A DNA stretch of 54,373 bases from Conidiobolus incongruus B7586 (taxonomy: Eukaryota > Entomophthoromycota > Entomophthoromycetes > Entomophthorales > Conidiobolaceae): contig JNEM01011672.1 of the NCBI GenBank assembly GCA_000697335.1, forward strand, positions 1 to 54,373, read 5' to 3'. This document shows positions 11,163 through 23,650 of this stretch, in pieces (the stretch's first letter is position 1; every line of letters begins with the position of its first letter). The translations under genes were made by a program, and so were the position numbers. Under the pieces are notes generated by a model. The model was not told where the DNA came from. It saw nothing but the letters and a program-made list of their open reading frames with translations, and searched no databases.

Positions 11163-11468
11163 TCCTAACAATTAAAGTAATGTATATACACTACAAATAT
11201 AAATAACCTCACAAACTTACACATCTATTAATCCATATTCAATTCAATAAAAAATTTGTGGGAATCTTTTTCAACACCCACAACTCCATCAAAAGTCAGT
11301 GGATATTAATAATAGATTAATTAACGATATCATAATTTATATTAATTTAAATTTAATTTTAATTATTTTTTATTGCTTATTTTTAAATTTTAAAAAAATA
11401 TATAAATATTAAAAATAGTATTAATTGATAATTATTCAAAATTTAAAGTATTCCAAAATTCTACCAAG
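11163..11468. promoter_or_regulatory. Divergent promoter region SSU72 / GPWSYR gene
   Basis: These 306 bases separate two head-to-head start codons and must contain both promoters. The sequence is AT-rich with T and A tracts; I cannot assign a specific element. Confidence 0.5.
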
Positions 11469-11955
11469 ATGATTAGAACATCAATTCGATTCAATCCCAC
11501 TTTAATTAACAATTCCCAAAGACATCAAATCTATTCAAAATCTCCATTTTCCACATCGTTTTGGAGCAGAGTGTCACAACACCCTCCGAAGAGTATCCCC
11601 TGGTTTAAAGACGTGGTTATTGTTATGACAGTGTTCGCCGTAACTGGCTCCAGTTCCTTACTAATAACGCGACCTTTACTCAAGTCTATGTTCAGTGAAA
11701 AAGGTAATTCAATTCGCTTTAATAATATCAATAATATAATTATAACTGATCCTAAATTTAGCAAGTTTAAAGGAAGGTCCTTGGAGCTATCGCCTCGGCT
11801 ACATATTCTTCGGCCTACCGACATATTCTGCGATGTTGTTTGCTTTGGGGACGTTAGCTGGCAAACGTCAATTTTTTACGTTTATGATTCTTAAGACGTG
11901 GTCTAGATTTTTGCCAAAGTCCGTTAAATTGAGATTGAATACTTTGGCTCAGTAG
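11469..11955 (+). CDS. Small GPWSYR-motif membrane protein (DUF6787-like), probably mitochondrial, 2 exons
   Basis: Exons 11469..11703 and 11762..11955 splice in frame (58-nt intron) to 142 residues. The N terminus is basic and rich in Arg, Ser and Asn without acidic residues, as in mitochondrial targeting sequences. A first hydrophobic segment (about residues 49-67, VVIVMTVFAVTGSSSLLI) is followed by the block EGPWSYRLGYIFFGLP, a second hydrophobic segment with GTLAGKRQFF, and a basic C terminus (KTWSRFLPKSVKLRL). The GPWSYR block is typical of a small uncharacterised family found in fungi and bacteria, to my knowledge without a defined biochemical role. Unspliced reading would hide this block, so the intron is well supported. 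Confidence 0.85.
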
Positions 11956-12046
11956 GATTTCAAATTATATTAAAATAATAAAAAATTGTTAATTGTAGAC
12001 GAGTTTTTTATTGATTTAAATAATGAATAATATTGTTTTAATCAAT

Positions 12047-15000
12047 TTATGAAGTATGATCTGGTAATATCATCAAATACGTAGTCTTCTGATCCCACCC
12101 CCAGTCGATATCCCTACTCACATCCAAGTCCATTTGGCTATTGCCTCCGTTTTGATTATGGGTTTTGCCTTCCTCAAGGATGAGTTGTGGCAGGAAGATG
12201 CGGCCATACGTCAGTGGATGGCAGGTGACATACAGGACATTTTTGGAGTAGGGCAGACACAGCAGTGATTTGGTCTTGTATCCCGAGAACACTAAGGGAA
12301 TGCTGTTGAAGTCGAAGGATGCCGACAGCTCTTGTGTAAAACTTGTGAGGTTTTGGATCTGGTACTTGATGGAGAAGGGTTGGTTTTCGAATGCTTGATT
12401 GGGTAGATCTAATTTGTCGTTAAAAATAAAATAATTTTTTGATCTAAGGCAATTACCTATATTCACTTCAATCTTATAATTGGGTATAAACAGTGGTGGG
12501 ATGTTAATATTGGTGAAATTGGGTACTTTATCTTTAAAATCAGCTCTATTATCAAATTAATATATTCCTTAAAAATACGTTGATTGAAATTACCTCCTCC
12601 AAATAATTGTCAATTTCTTAAAATCAATTTTCCAACCTCTATTACCAGGCTCTTCACCCTTTGAATGGTTATTGGAAACGGGGTCAAAATCCAGAGCAGG
12701 ATGTTTCAATTGAAGCTTAATCAAATTTTGCATGGAGAATGGGAAATTGGATTTAAGCACTAAATATAATCAATAATAGATTAATATATTAAATGCTAGA
12801 TTTTTACCTTGTTTCTTTAGATAGCTTCCATGTTCAACCATTTCAATCGAATATCTGTCATGGACAATTCTTTCATTCTAAAAAATAGTTAAGCTTTGTA
12901 TCTGTATGTTAAAACGATGTATTACTTGTTCAATCCATTGAATTTCTTCAATTTCAATGTCGATTTCTTGAGTCCCAGAGATGTTTGCAAGTATCAGATA
13001 CTCCCTGACTATATTCAGATTAGGTGCAATGGATTTGATTATTGTGTCAATATTGCCATCAGTTGATTCGTTGTGAATGTATGGTTTGATCCCAAATTGT
13101 GGCAAGAATTGAAACTCGAGATTGAAAGGCTTAGAAATATTAAATATGCATGACTGTTCCACTTGTAATTTTATTGATGACGAATTATTTAGTTTATGAT
13201 AGATAACCTAAATAACATTATCATGTATATGCATTATTTAATATAAAGATTATACTTACGGTTGCTGACAATTGTCTCTCACCTTCGAATTCTCTAAACA
13301 CAAAATTGAAATTCTGCTCATAAGATTCGCTAGGCTGGATTGATTCAATATTAAATTTAATCAAATCTTTGGAGATCATTTCGGACTGATCGCTGTCTAA
13401 AAGTTTATCATCTACAAATCAAATGAATAACTGATTACTTATTAACGCAAATATAAGTACCTGGACTAGGATTCAAAATACTGATATACAATTCAACTTT
13501 AATCTCTTCCTTATGTTCATTGGTAATTTTAATCGTTGAATTATTGGCTTCATCCAAAAGACATTGAGTAGGAGGTAAAATTTCCAATTTTAGTAAGGAT
13601 ACTGGCTTCTGAATCCTAAAGTGAAATTAGCCAAAATTACAGTTGAGGAATTGCTGAAGTTACTTGATAGTGTGACAAGTTCCAAAAACTCTAGTTTTAT
13701 AAAATTTGAGACCTTGATCTAAAAAATGAATATTTGAAAAATATTATTATATTGTTTAAAATTACCCTCGGAATGAGACAACCACTTAGATGGACTACCA
13801 CCCAAACCCAAAGCATTTGAACCACTCTGCTGAGCGTCTAACGCCGAATACTGCACTTGATCGTTTAACCCACTCAACTTGGAAGACCCTGAAAGGTTGA
13901 CGTCTGGTAACTTTTGTTTGAAAATGATTTGATAGTTGGCATTGGATATGGATCCATGAATCGATGTAACCTATATCCAATTAATTAGGAATTTTATATG
14001 TAATATATTAATCTACCTCTAGGAATTCGGCATCACCAGGAAGTAAAGTAGTCTCCAAAACCTTGATACATCCCTTCCAATTCAATTCCAAATTAGTTGG
14101 AATGATACGTAGCGTATTATCTTCGTAATTATTTGATTCATTATCGGTGTCTTCGTATGGATGCTGAATGAAACAAACTTGGTCGCCATTCAAACTGGAA
14201 TCTATAGCTTTAACCAAAACAGTATCATCATGCTGGAACTGAAAATCGAATTGAGAGTCTTTGAATGACACTTTAATGAAATTTAAATTGAAGCTATCGT
14301 CAGTGTGACTCTTAGCCACGCTGATTTGTAGTTGAAGTTTGACGCCCAAATGCGTGTCGCTTGGGCTGGGATCGAATATGGCGTTGAAGTAGATGAATGA
14401 CGATTTGGGATTGTCGATATCGATTACTACAGTCTTGGGAATAGAATTGGATGTTTCAGAACTTGGTTGTATGGCGGATTCCTAAACATGAAGTTAGCAT
14501 TTAAATATCATCAAATACTATACAAATAGGATTACATTCAACTTCTCACTAATCCCTCTGACGATGTTTTGGTGCTGATCGTCGTTTAACGCAAAATTAG
14601 GCGACAACAATTCGAATGAATTGAGTAAGAACCACTCCGCCGAATTCTCCATATTTTTAGCGCAAGTTAACAAGTTTAATAATACGGTTTGTAATAAATT
14701 GGGCCAAGATTCTTTACGGTAGCTTTTAGCTATTCTTTCGTAAAATCTAATTTCAACATTAGTTATAAATTGTTATGGAAAGTTTTAAGTTAATTACTTG
14801 GAAGCTAAATCATGTTTCCCAGAATTTAAATAAGTTTCAGCAATTTTGGAAGCAACTAATAAAGTCATACGATGACCACGATATTTTTTGAACTGTTCAT
14901 AACTTTTGGATAATACTTCAATGATGGTGGTTGTGGTTTTGGCTGATTCTTCCTCAGTTTCTTTTTCTGAATTTTGATCTTGACTGGTATTTTGCTAAAT

Positions 15001-17030
15001 AATTATTAGATTATGAAATATATTGAAATTAATTGAAAATTCACCTCTTCAAGATAGGCCTTACGTTGACATATCCGATTAATCAAACACTCAGCAGCTT
15101 GATAATAATAGTAACCAGGATGTTGAACTATCGAAATTGGATTCACATCATCATACTGGAAAACATTTGAGTTATTGGGTGAAATATTCGTAGTCTCGGA
15201 AGAAAATTGAAAAGAGGAACCCGAGTGCGTTGTGATTTTAGTTTCTCCAATTCTGTTCTTAACGGGAGATCCGTGTAATAGTAAATTAGATGTCATTGCG
15301 ATGGTTTTGTACTGGGATTGGGACGATGCACTCAAGTTGATAGGATTGAATTTCACTCCGAATTTGATACCGCAATCAAGTAGTTCGGCAAATGCGAAAT
15401 ATCTAAGAAACTATATCAATAATATAACTATAGAATGGTAGAATTAAATTACTGAGAGTATTCCCATTCGGAATATCGGTGATCAGGCAATCCCAAGCCA
15501 CTCACTTTGGACAATCTTAGTGACTTCCCATAGAATAAATGTCTCCTCAGCTGAATTAAAGACAATTGAGGAGATTCCAAATATAGCATTAAACGATTAA
15601 TCTAGATCAAATAAATAAAAACAATAATAGATAGTTTATGGAATAAAGTTACGTTCAAACTCAAACAATCCAAAAATGCTAAAATTTCCATCCACCTCTC
15701 TTTCTTAGACGTACTCAACTCCAATTTAATTAACATTTCTATTAAACTGAAATAACAACTTTCGTAATGTCTAAAAACTTAATTAATCAGAGTCCACTGA
15801 ATAACATGATCAAATTACTTGACAGCTAATTCAAAATCCTGCCGAAATGCCGCAAAGGTCGCCAATTTAAATTCGTAGCGAGCGGCCCATCCCAATATAG
15901 ATAAACCATTCTCGGGGAGGGGACTAGGTAAGTGATTCAGGCGCGAGTACTTCTTCTTAACTATTTTGTACCTTTCGCGATAGTAATTCATACACGATTC
16001 AGCCATGGATTTTTGAATACTAATTGCTGGTTAGTGAATGTAACGATGTGAATATGTTGATATGATCAAAACCTGTGAATAAATTCTGGAAGTCTCCTAG
16101 CAGCTTCGTCGTCTAAAATAAAGAATCCTGTTTTAGGATCTAAACCGGAAGTTCTTCTAATATGTAATAATCTATCCTCAACGAAATCATCTTTACATAA
16201 TAAAATATTAGGAAATTTTTAATATTGGAATAATTTTATAGTTTACCTTGGTTGTTTAAGTTCCAAAATATTGCAATAAGTTTGATGCCTCTTTCATTCA
16301 TAGATTTTCTGAAATCAACTGAATATCAATATAATTAACTTCAAAGTATAATTGTAATAATACCTGTATTCGGAAATAGTCATTGCTAGCGCACTATCCT
16401 TCTCCCTCACAGTATTCTGAACCGAACTCTGATTTAAGATATGGTGCAATTTATTCTCGTCGGTTTGGTCATTACCCTGGTCGAATTTCCACAAATCGAA
16501 GAACATAATATACACTGCTGGCGACTCGTTCTGGTGCTTGGAGCACCACAACGGTGTCATAACGCCGTCTGGAAATAGGGGAGACGCCTGGTTGTTAGGG
16601 GAGAGTGACGAAGAAGTTCCAGGAGATTGACTGGTTTTTTTAGTGGGTAATATAACCTAAATTATATTCAATAAAAAAACTAAAAAACGTACTAAATTAA
16701 TTAATTTACTTTGGGCTGAGTAATAACTTTGAACAAATTATGAGTACCCTTCTGAATAGCTTGGCCGCCTTTCTCGAAAAATTTCTCCCTACAATGTTGC
16801 AAAATGCCCGAATTGGAAGTCAATGGTGCTGTATTTGGAATTGCAGAAAGATGCCACAGTGCAGGTCCATCATCAACACCCCAAGCTTCGATGATTTTTT
16901 TAGTGACGTCCACCTTTTGAGCCGTGTATGACGGATTGGTTGTGGATTTGGGATCGATATCGGGATCCAAGCCTATTAGGGATACGAGTGGTAAGACGTG
17001 TTGGATGTATGGAATTGAATAGTCATCCAT
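12047..17030 (-). CDS. TRAPPC11: TRAPPC11 (foie gras/gryzun) TRAPP complex subunit, 20 exons
   Basis: This is the large TRAPP III subunit acting in ER-Golgi traffic and autophagy. I could place 20 exons, from 17030..16710 through 16656..16364, 16308..16247, 16190..16073, 16019..15819 and so on to 12408..12047, all joining in frame to about 1342 residues; the 19 introns are 46-60 nt. The N terminus MDDYSIPYIQHVLPLVSLIGL and the block NYYRERYKIVKKKYSRL...GWAARYEFKLATFAAFRQDFE match the foie-gras domain. The segment WEYSQYFAFAELLD fits the WxSRQYxxFAELL element. The C-terminal gryzun part shows GLKFYKTRVFGTC and FSGYKTKSLLCLPYS followed by PLTYGRIFLPQLIL. Exons of 55-90 nt (at 13664-13718, 12808-12877 and 12457-12545) would be missed by simple ORF search. 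The gene lies tail-to-tail with the GPWSYR gene, 91 bases apart. Confidence 0.93.
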
Positions 17031-18341
17031 CTCAATTAATTATTATTATTATTTTCTATTAATAATTTTCAATATTGATAATCTTCAATGATATTTTTTT
17101 TGTTTTAGATGGATATGAATATTCAGGATTGGTATAATTTCATTTAATATCTTATTTTGTTTTTTCTGTTAAAATATGGGACTGGGTTGAATTCAAGTAA
17201 TAAAGTTAGAATAGAATTGATTGAAATCTGTCAAGATATTTCAATAATATCTAGTTGCTATGCTTTAATTTTGTCATATTAAATTGTTTGAAGTAAATAA
17301 TATATACCTATGGTTGGAATACCACTACAAAATATATATTATAAAATACCAGTAATACTAATGAGGATATAAAAGATGGGTAAATTTTCAGCAAATTTCC
17401 AAACAATTATTGAGCCAATGATAAAAATCATTAGTTTTACAATCATCTTTACTAATGTAATTATATTCTACATATTAAAATTATTTAATAATATCAAATT
17501 ATTAACAAAAAATACAAATCTATATTAAAGTGACTGCAATACAACCCAAATGGATTTCTTGGATCGATATTGCGAATCAACCACCCGTTTTAATTAGCAC
17601 ATTCTTACTACTCTGAGGATCGATCCATACAATAATTAGTATCGGTACTCCTAATAGTCACTAAACTATATCATTATATTTGATAAAAGATTTATAATAA
17701 ATGACATAATCCCTGATATACAAAATTGAACGGAACCAAATTGAATGAAATTTCTAAATTATCAAGTATGTTTTTGAAATATGAAAAAAATTATAATTCA
17801 TAAATCAATGTATATATGGCTTTTATAATATCTTAAATTTCTAGTTACATATATTTAATCGTTATTAAATATTTCTATTATATGAATTATATTAATCTAA
17901 TACATATAGTTCAATGATTTAGTAAAAAATATGAGTATTACAATAGTTAGGAATACAATTTGCCTAATATTATATGATTAAATGCTAATATTGAACTTAA
18001 GCTGATATTTTATATTTCTACTATTGTTAATAGAAAATATGTTTCATAAAACTTAAATATATATATAACTATAACAAATCTATGATTTGATATTAATATA
18101 AATTGTTCATAATCATAAATTATCTAATCAGATCTAATCTTAATTATAATTTTGGTTTTTTAATATTTGATAAAATATGAAATATATCATTATATAAAAT
18201 TATAAATTCATCATTATAAAGAATAATATTAGATAGAGTTGATTAGATAAAATAAATGGTAACTTTTAATTAATTAGTATATATCATCATTAATTTTGTA
18301 ATGCTATTTATTTTTATTTTGTGATAAGATTATCAAATGAT
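17031..18341. other. Intergenic stretch with a possible coding remnant
   Basis: About 1.3 kb of AT-rich DNA. One patch at about 17530-17660 is less AT-rich and has a plus-strand open stretch (QPKWISWIDIANQPPVLIST and onward) of some 40 codons that ends in stops. I cannot place it in a family; it could be an exon remnant. Confidence 0.4.
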
Positions 18342-18653
18342 CAGTGTGGTTTTATGATACAATTATTAGAATTTTTAAAGATATTTATACTAGAGTTGAT
18401 CATGGAAGAGAAGGGGATTCACTCTTCAAAATACAACAATTATATAAAACAATTAAATCTCTTATAGGTATTTAAAAAGTTTACTATATTAGGTGTATAA
18501 TTAGAGGAATTGAATTCTTTAGGGGGTACGTTTGGTCAATGGTGCGAAAGTAGCAGTTACATACACAAATTTTGTGAAACTAATATATCAGATAATTTAT
18601 CTGTTGATACCTCGTCAATTAGGAAGATATTAGTGAATAGATGGCTATATTAA
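18342..18653 (+). CDS. Candidate spliced exons of an unknown gene or gene fragment
   Basis: Two plus-strand open segments look coding by composition and helix-like residue pattern. The first follows a possible CAG acceptor at 18342-18344 and reads VWFYDTIIRIFKDIYTRV, then DHGREGDSLFKIQQLYKTIK. The second, from about 18518 to the TAA at 18651-18653, begins EELNSLGGTFGQWCESSSYI and ends IRKILVNRWLY. They can be joined in frame by a GT...AG intron of about 37 nt (18467-18503 region), which is shorter than every other intron seen here. No convincing start or upstream exon is visible. I do not recognise the protein. It may be a short real gene, the last exons of one, or a decaying fragment; coordinates are approximate. 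Confidence 0.3.
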
Positions 18654-18942
18654 TGCTTAACGCAAAGTTTTACCACAGAACATCTAAATTCGTAACTTTA
18701 GCATACAAAAACTATTACAATTTGATAATAATTATGTATATATATTATACAGAGTGACAATTGGAGCACGAAAGACGAAATATTTAAATTGTTGTATGTA
18801 GAGTGAGAGTGTAAATGAATATAGAGTAAAAAGGAGAGAGAAAGATTTAAGAAAGTGAATTAACGAAATCAAGCATATTGGATGATGGAGAAAAAGTGGA
18901 AATGGACCAAAAATGAGATAACATTTAATCCAAAGTACAAGA

Positions 18943-20169
18943 TCAAAGTTGGTCAGCTAATGTTTCCATTGCTTGGTGCTGAAGATCTGTAGCAATTTGA
19001 CGGATCTAATAGAATACCACATATTAACAACAATCAAGATAATAGAATAAAATATCCTACCGTAAATATATCCATTTCTGGAAGTCTAGATAAAAATGCC
19101 TTAATTTCTGAATTTTCTAACTCTTCTAACCTTTCTCGATTTTGCTGTAAGATAGCTATAACAAAATAGTATAAATATTAGTTCAAGATAGTATACCGAT
19201 AAAGTTTACCTATGCACATATATAAATGAAGATCCATAAAATTGGTAGTTCCAAAATATAAATCCCAAAGAGATATTAGTGTCGCAGGGGGCATTTCTTT
19301 GGCGAATAAATTCGTTAACCAAGATGTAGTCCATTCGTATATTGACACTTGTTCTTCTTCAAAATAATCATTTCTATAAAATATTAGTAATTTTAGTAAT
19401 TTTATTACAATTGGAATATATCAAAAATATTACAAATCGGGTATTAACATTCGGAATAAAGTTTGGAAGCGAGTGAGCTGTATTTCCAAGGGGTTTGTAT
19501 AGAAGTAATCGTCTAGATATTAAATTAATCTAATTTGAGCCAAGTGGATCTTAAATATAATACCTATTATTTGCATTAGGTTCTTAAAGCAATAAAATAC
19601 TTCTACTTCTCTTTCTAATACCAACACAAAAGGTGTACAGAGATGAACCCAACTTGGATTAAATTCCGCTTGCTTGTTATAGTTCAAGTATGCTCCAATA
19701 ACATCTTCATATAACTTGCTAGGGAGAACCTTTTGTATTCTATTTTGAAGTCGACTGACTTCACCACGTATCTTGTTAGTATATTCATGGGTTTGAGGTC
19801 TAAGTTGAAAGTATTCCGCTTCATTGAGCTTATAAGTTTCCATATCATTAGCTAAATAAAATATTTAATAATTGTTCATAATATATAGTACAATAGATGA
19901 ATGTTACTTCTATCAGCGCTTTCAACTTTGAGTAAATACTTCCATACATCCTAAAATGATTATTGGTCAAGAAGTTCATTGTAAAAAAAACCATCAAGGT
20001 TTACCCCACGTAATTCGTCGGGGATGCCATATCTAGAAATCTGACGTAGTTTAGTCAAGTCCACATACATTTCAGCACCTAAAAGAGTGGAAAACTCTTG
20101 GACTACATCTTCACAGTATACATCGTTTTGAGGAGACCATTGTTTATGAACGGGAGATGAGGGAATCAT
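18943..20169 (-). CDS. TBC-domain Rab GTPase-activating protein, 7 exons
   Basis: TBC proteins accelerate GTP hydrolysis by Rab GTPases in membrane traffic. Exons 20169..20005, 19950..19908, 19851..19564, 19512..19434, 19373..19210, 19155..19061 and 19005..18943 join in frame to 298 residues; introns are 51-60 nt. The domain begins with ISRYGIPDELRGDVWKYLL (about residues 45-63) and continues with KIRGEVSRLQNRI, WVHLCTPFVLVLE, FYCFKNLMQIIDDYF, the TRFQTLF block and PPATLISLWDLYF. The position that carries the catalytic Arg-finger and Gln-finger motifs in other TBC proteins (IxxDxxR and YxQ) is not clearly conserved: the expected motifs are altered to GEVSRLQNR and VHLCTPF. The GAP activity is therefore uncertain. 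The protein is a bare TBC domain, and I cannot name the Rab or the subfamily. Confidence 0.88.
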
Positions 20170-21489
20170 TGGTTATATTAATCATACACTAAATTTTGTC
20201 AATGGAAATCTATTTATATTGAAGCACTTGAAACCCATTTTCAAATAAAATCTCATGCACTGAACAACTCGAATTTATCAAATAAAATGTCTTTAACATT
20301 TGATTGGCTCATTTTTCACTCATCTAACACTTTTCCAGATCACTTAGATTATGAGAATTGTTATCAAACTTGAAATTCACTTCAGTCTCAAAATTTTTGA
20401 ATCAATAATCGAGCCAGAGATATTTCAGACTTACTTCATCTCAGTCCATTTATTGTCATATTAAAAGGATGGAATTTAAAACTATATTTAAGCTTAGGAT
20501 AATATATCATAGATAGTACTAAATATAATACTGGCATGATAAGGCTATGATTTTTGTATAATTAATTTATTACTTCATATTAATGGAATAATTAGCTTCC
20601 CTCAGGATTTGAAAATTTTCCATTTTTATTATTCTCATATTTTATCCCTTACCAACTATTGAAATTAACTCTAAATTATAACAACATTCCATATACTTTA
20701 AAAATAATATCATAAAAAACAGCCAGTTAATTTGAATATATGAAAATAGGGATAAATTAACAAATTATACTAATGATATTATTAATTTCGATAATGTAAA
20801 AAATTTGTTTTATAACATTCTAACCATTTATTCCGATAAACCCTGGTACTAAATTTGGGAAATAGTGAAGTGGATAATCAGATTATACATTTGACCAAAT
20901 TTCCTAATCTTCACAAGAGTCAAAAGTCCAAAATATATTATTACATTTACTATTGGTCTTCAAATTATTCAAGGAAATTTGCGGGATATCTAGGTTTCTT
21001 GATAAATTAAAATTTATAACTTAATTCTAATTTTTTTTAATAACTTTCATTGCTGGTATCAAGTTAATATTATGAATTTGAAAAAAAATAATTACTAATA
21101 GAGTATAAAGCAGACGATGACAATCTTATAAAAATTTATTAGTTAAATTACTTTAGTATGGTTTAATTACACTATATCCCATTTCAATCATCTATAAAAC
21201 AATTAATTCTAGCATATTTCAAATTCAATTAACCATATATTAATCAATATTGTGAAATATACTTATCTGATAATTAATGAATTAAAAATCATTTTCAATC
21301 AAATAATAATTCTCTTTGCCATTATTTTTTTTCATTCATATGTAACTAAAGACTTGAATCATTTGACTTCACAACAGAATATCAATTTAGGTATTTTAAA
21401 ATGACAATATAAAATCTATGGCAAGGAATTTAGAACCAGATTGAGGTTTCTATTCAATATATTTTTATAATCAATTTTATTGATTTATT
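20170..21489. other. AT-rich intergenic stretch
   Basis: About 1.3 kb without a recognisable gene. It lies between the TBC gene start and the 3' end of the Fanzor relic; no terminal repeats of that element were found here by eye. Confidence 0.55.
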
Positions 21490-23650
21490 TTAACTTAGAT
21501 ATCGCTCACAATTAAAATTGTCCAAATCCTGCATAGAGTCTAGAGATCCCAATGGAGTAAGCCCCAACCCCAATGTTGAAAGGCTGGCTCGATTGACTGT
21601 TAAATAGTGAGAGAGTGTGTTTCTAGCAGTATTGGCGTTTTGATTCATCTCAACATAACATTGAAGATGCTTGAAAGTCTTGCTTGATCAAGGTTATATA
21701 TGCAAATATCCACAATTACCACATGTTTTGCTTATATAATGCTTATCACAGATGATTAACTCGCACTAAAGGTATTCTCTTATTTGGTTGAGTAAGTATT
21801 ATTTAAATCTGTAATAAAACCATCTTAACATTACATTTATACTTTTACTCTCAATCCATTTACTAGCTTTTCTCCCCATTTTTTCAGTCTCCAATTAAAG
21901 TAAAATTATGCATTTTTTTATTAATCAATTTGCTAAGTTTCTTACATACCTTATCCAGAAGGTTTTGGATTTATTTTCTGATTTTGTAATATTTTCCTTA
22001 GTAGATTTCTTTAAGATTATCTGATTTATAACTTATTATAAGTAAAATAGAAACAATGAATTCTCTCAATATCTTTTTTACTCAAGTTACAATCTAATTA
22101 AAAAAGAGTAATTAGTTGTAAAAGATTATATGTTTGGATCAAAATCTAAAATTCTTTTTTTATATTTCACAAAAAAGCTTTATTATCTTAATTAATTTTT
22201 AGTGGTATCAAAATGTGTTCTTGAAGTTTAATAATAATAGAATAATATGGATATTTAATTTATATGTAGAGGAAGATAATATCAATTATGATTATTTAAT
22301 TTTATATTTGTAATTTTTAATAATTAGATTAATTAAAAATAATGAAATATCTTTATTATAAGTTTACATAAAAATATTAAGTTAATTCAACAATATAAGG
22401 TATTGGTATTAAGTTTACAATAATCAAAAAATAAATTATATAATACTTAAGGGTATAGTATTGAATAATTAAATATTTTAAAATATGAATTCAATATTAT
22501 ATATCAGTAAAATATGATTAAATGTGATAAAATGAACATAAAATAAATTCAAAACGAAATATATCACAATTAATATCTATAACAAATTTTATCATTTAAA
22601 GGTAATAACTATAATTGAGCTTTTCTGGAAATGGTCTAGTTGTTTGAATTAGCTTGCTATTAAAATAGGCATAGTGGAAAACATTTTTTATCTAGTAATT
22701 AAAATTAATAATAACTCAAATTAATTTTATATACTTTTATATTATATTATTTCTTGTGAGTGATAAAATTGGTCTTTATATTTTTAGGAAGTTGTGTATT
22801 GTTATGTTTAAATATAAGTAATTTCTAATACCAACTAGATTTCATCCTTTGAGCTTTTTATATTTACATATTTGATATTAGTTTTTTAATTTATTTTATT
22901 TACTCCTGTCAACCATTCTGAAATATTGATTATAAGTCTAGTTTATTACTCTAAACCGTTCTATCAATATATCTTCTTGTTAAGGTTTGGAAACAGCTTA
23001 ATTTTGTTTTTTTTCTATCAGTTTTTTGAAATTTTTTAATGTCTTTTTTTATGTTGTATTTTATTTTCTTCATTTTTGTATAATATATTTAATTAATCTT
23101 AGTTATAAAATAATTAGATATTTTAAAAAGTAATCTTTAAGTTCCCTTGTTAAATCATGCTTTTTGTGGATTTAACAAAACTATTAGTTATGTGATAGTT
23201 TTTTAAAGATGAACCTATGGAATTTAAATTGTTAACAACAATGTTTTTCAAAATAATAATAATTTTAGAGAATAATCCGTTTATAAAATTTTTTAATAAA
23301 TATAAAAACTATTTGATTTGAGGCTAAATTTCAATCTAATATATCACACGATTTCATATTCGGGAAGCTTTTTTAAGGTGTTAATTTTGACGTTTCAAAG
23401 AGACTCTTGTATCGTAAGTTTCTAGGTCGGGCGTGGCTTTTTAGGTTGATTGAGAAGTTGTCAAATATTGGAAACTGGGTGAAACTTGAATTTACCTAAA
23501 GTTCATATGGTTTTAATCTTTTCTGTTCTATTCTAATGTTTAAGACTTGTTGATGAGATTGTAAAATATTGAATTTTAGAAGCAGGAATAATCATATTTG
23601 CTCATATTTGACTGAAGACGGTAATAGTGTATTTGCTGCTGTACTTTTTG
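21490..23650 (-). pseudogene. Decayed Fanzor (eukaryotic TnpB-like RuvC nuclease)
   Basis: Fanzors are RNA-guided DNA nucleases related to TnpB and carried by eukaryotic transposons. On the minus strand one frame runs from about 22160 to a stop at 21490-21492 and shows the family order. A RuvC-I-like segment LDFDPNI with its Asp (22138-22140) is followed by a basic helical region ending WIRYVRNLAN, then MLRWFYYRFK (the MLTWSHYRFRQ element), CDKHYISKTCGNCGYLH with the first zinc-ribbon cysteine pair (21712-21723), a second half FKHLQC lacking one cysteine, and NQNANTARN in place of DRDxNxARN. Several in-frame stops interrupt it, mostly explainable as CAG/CAA/TGG codons altered by one transition. 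The catalytic RuvC-III Asp is Asn. The upstream part to about 23650 has decayed coding-like sequence, partly in another frame, and the N-terminal limit is uncertain. It is clearly not functional. Confidence 0.72.

Noticed and set aside
21885-21910. GD-x-KNG on the minus strand as a RuvC-II site of the Fanzor relic
   Set aside because: It lies in a different frame from the motifs on both sides; the in-frame reading is a better, though decayed, candidate.
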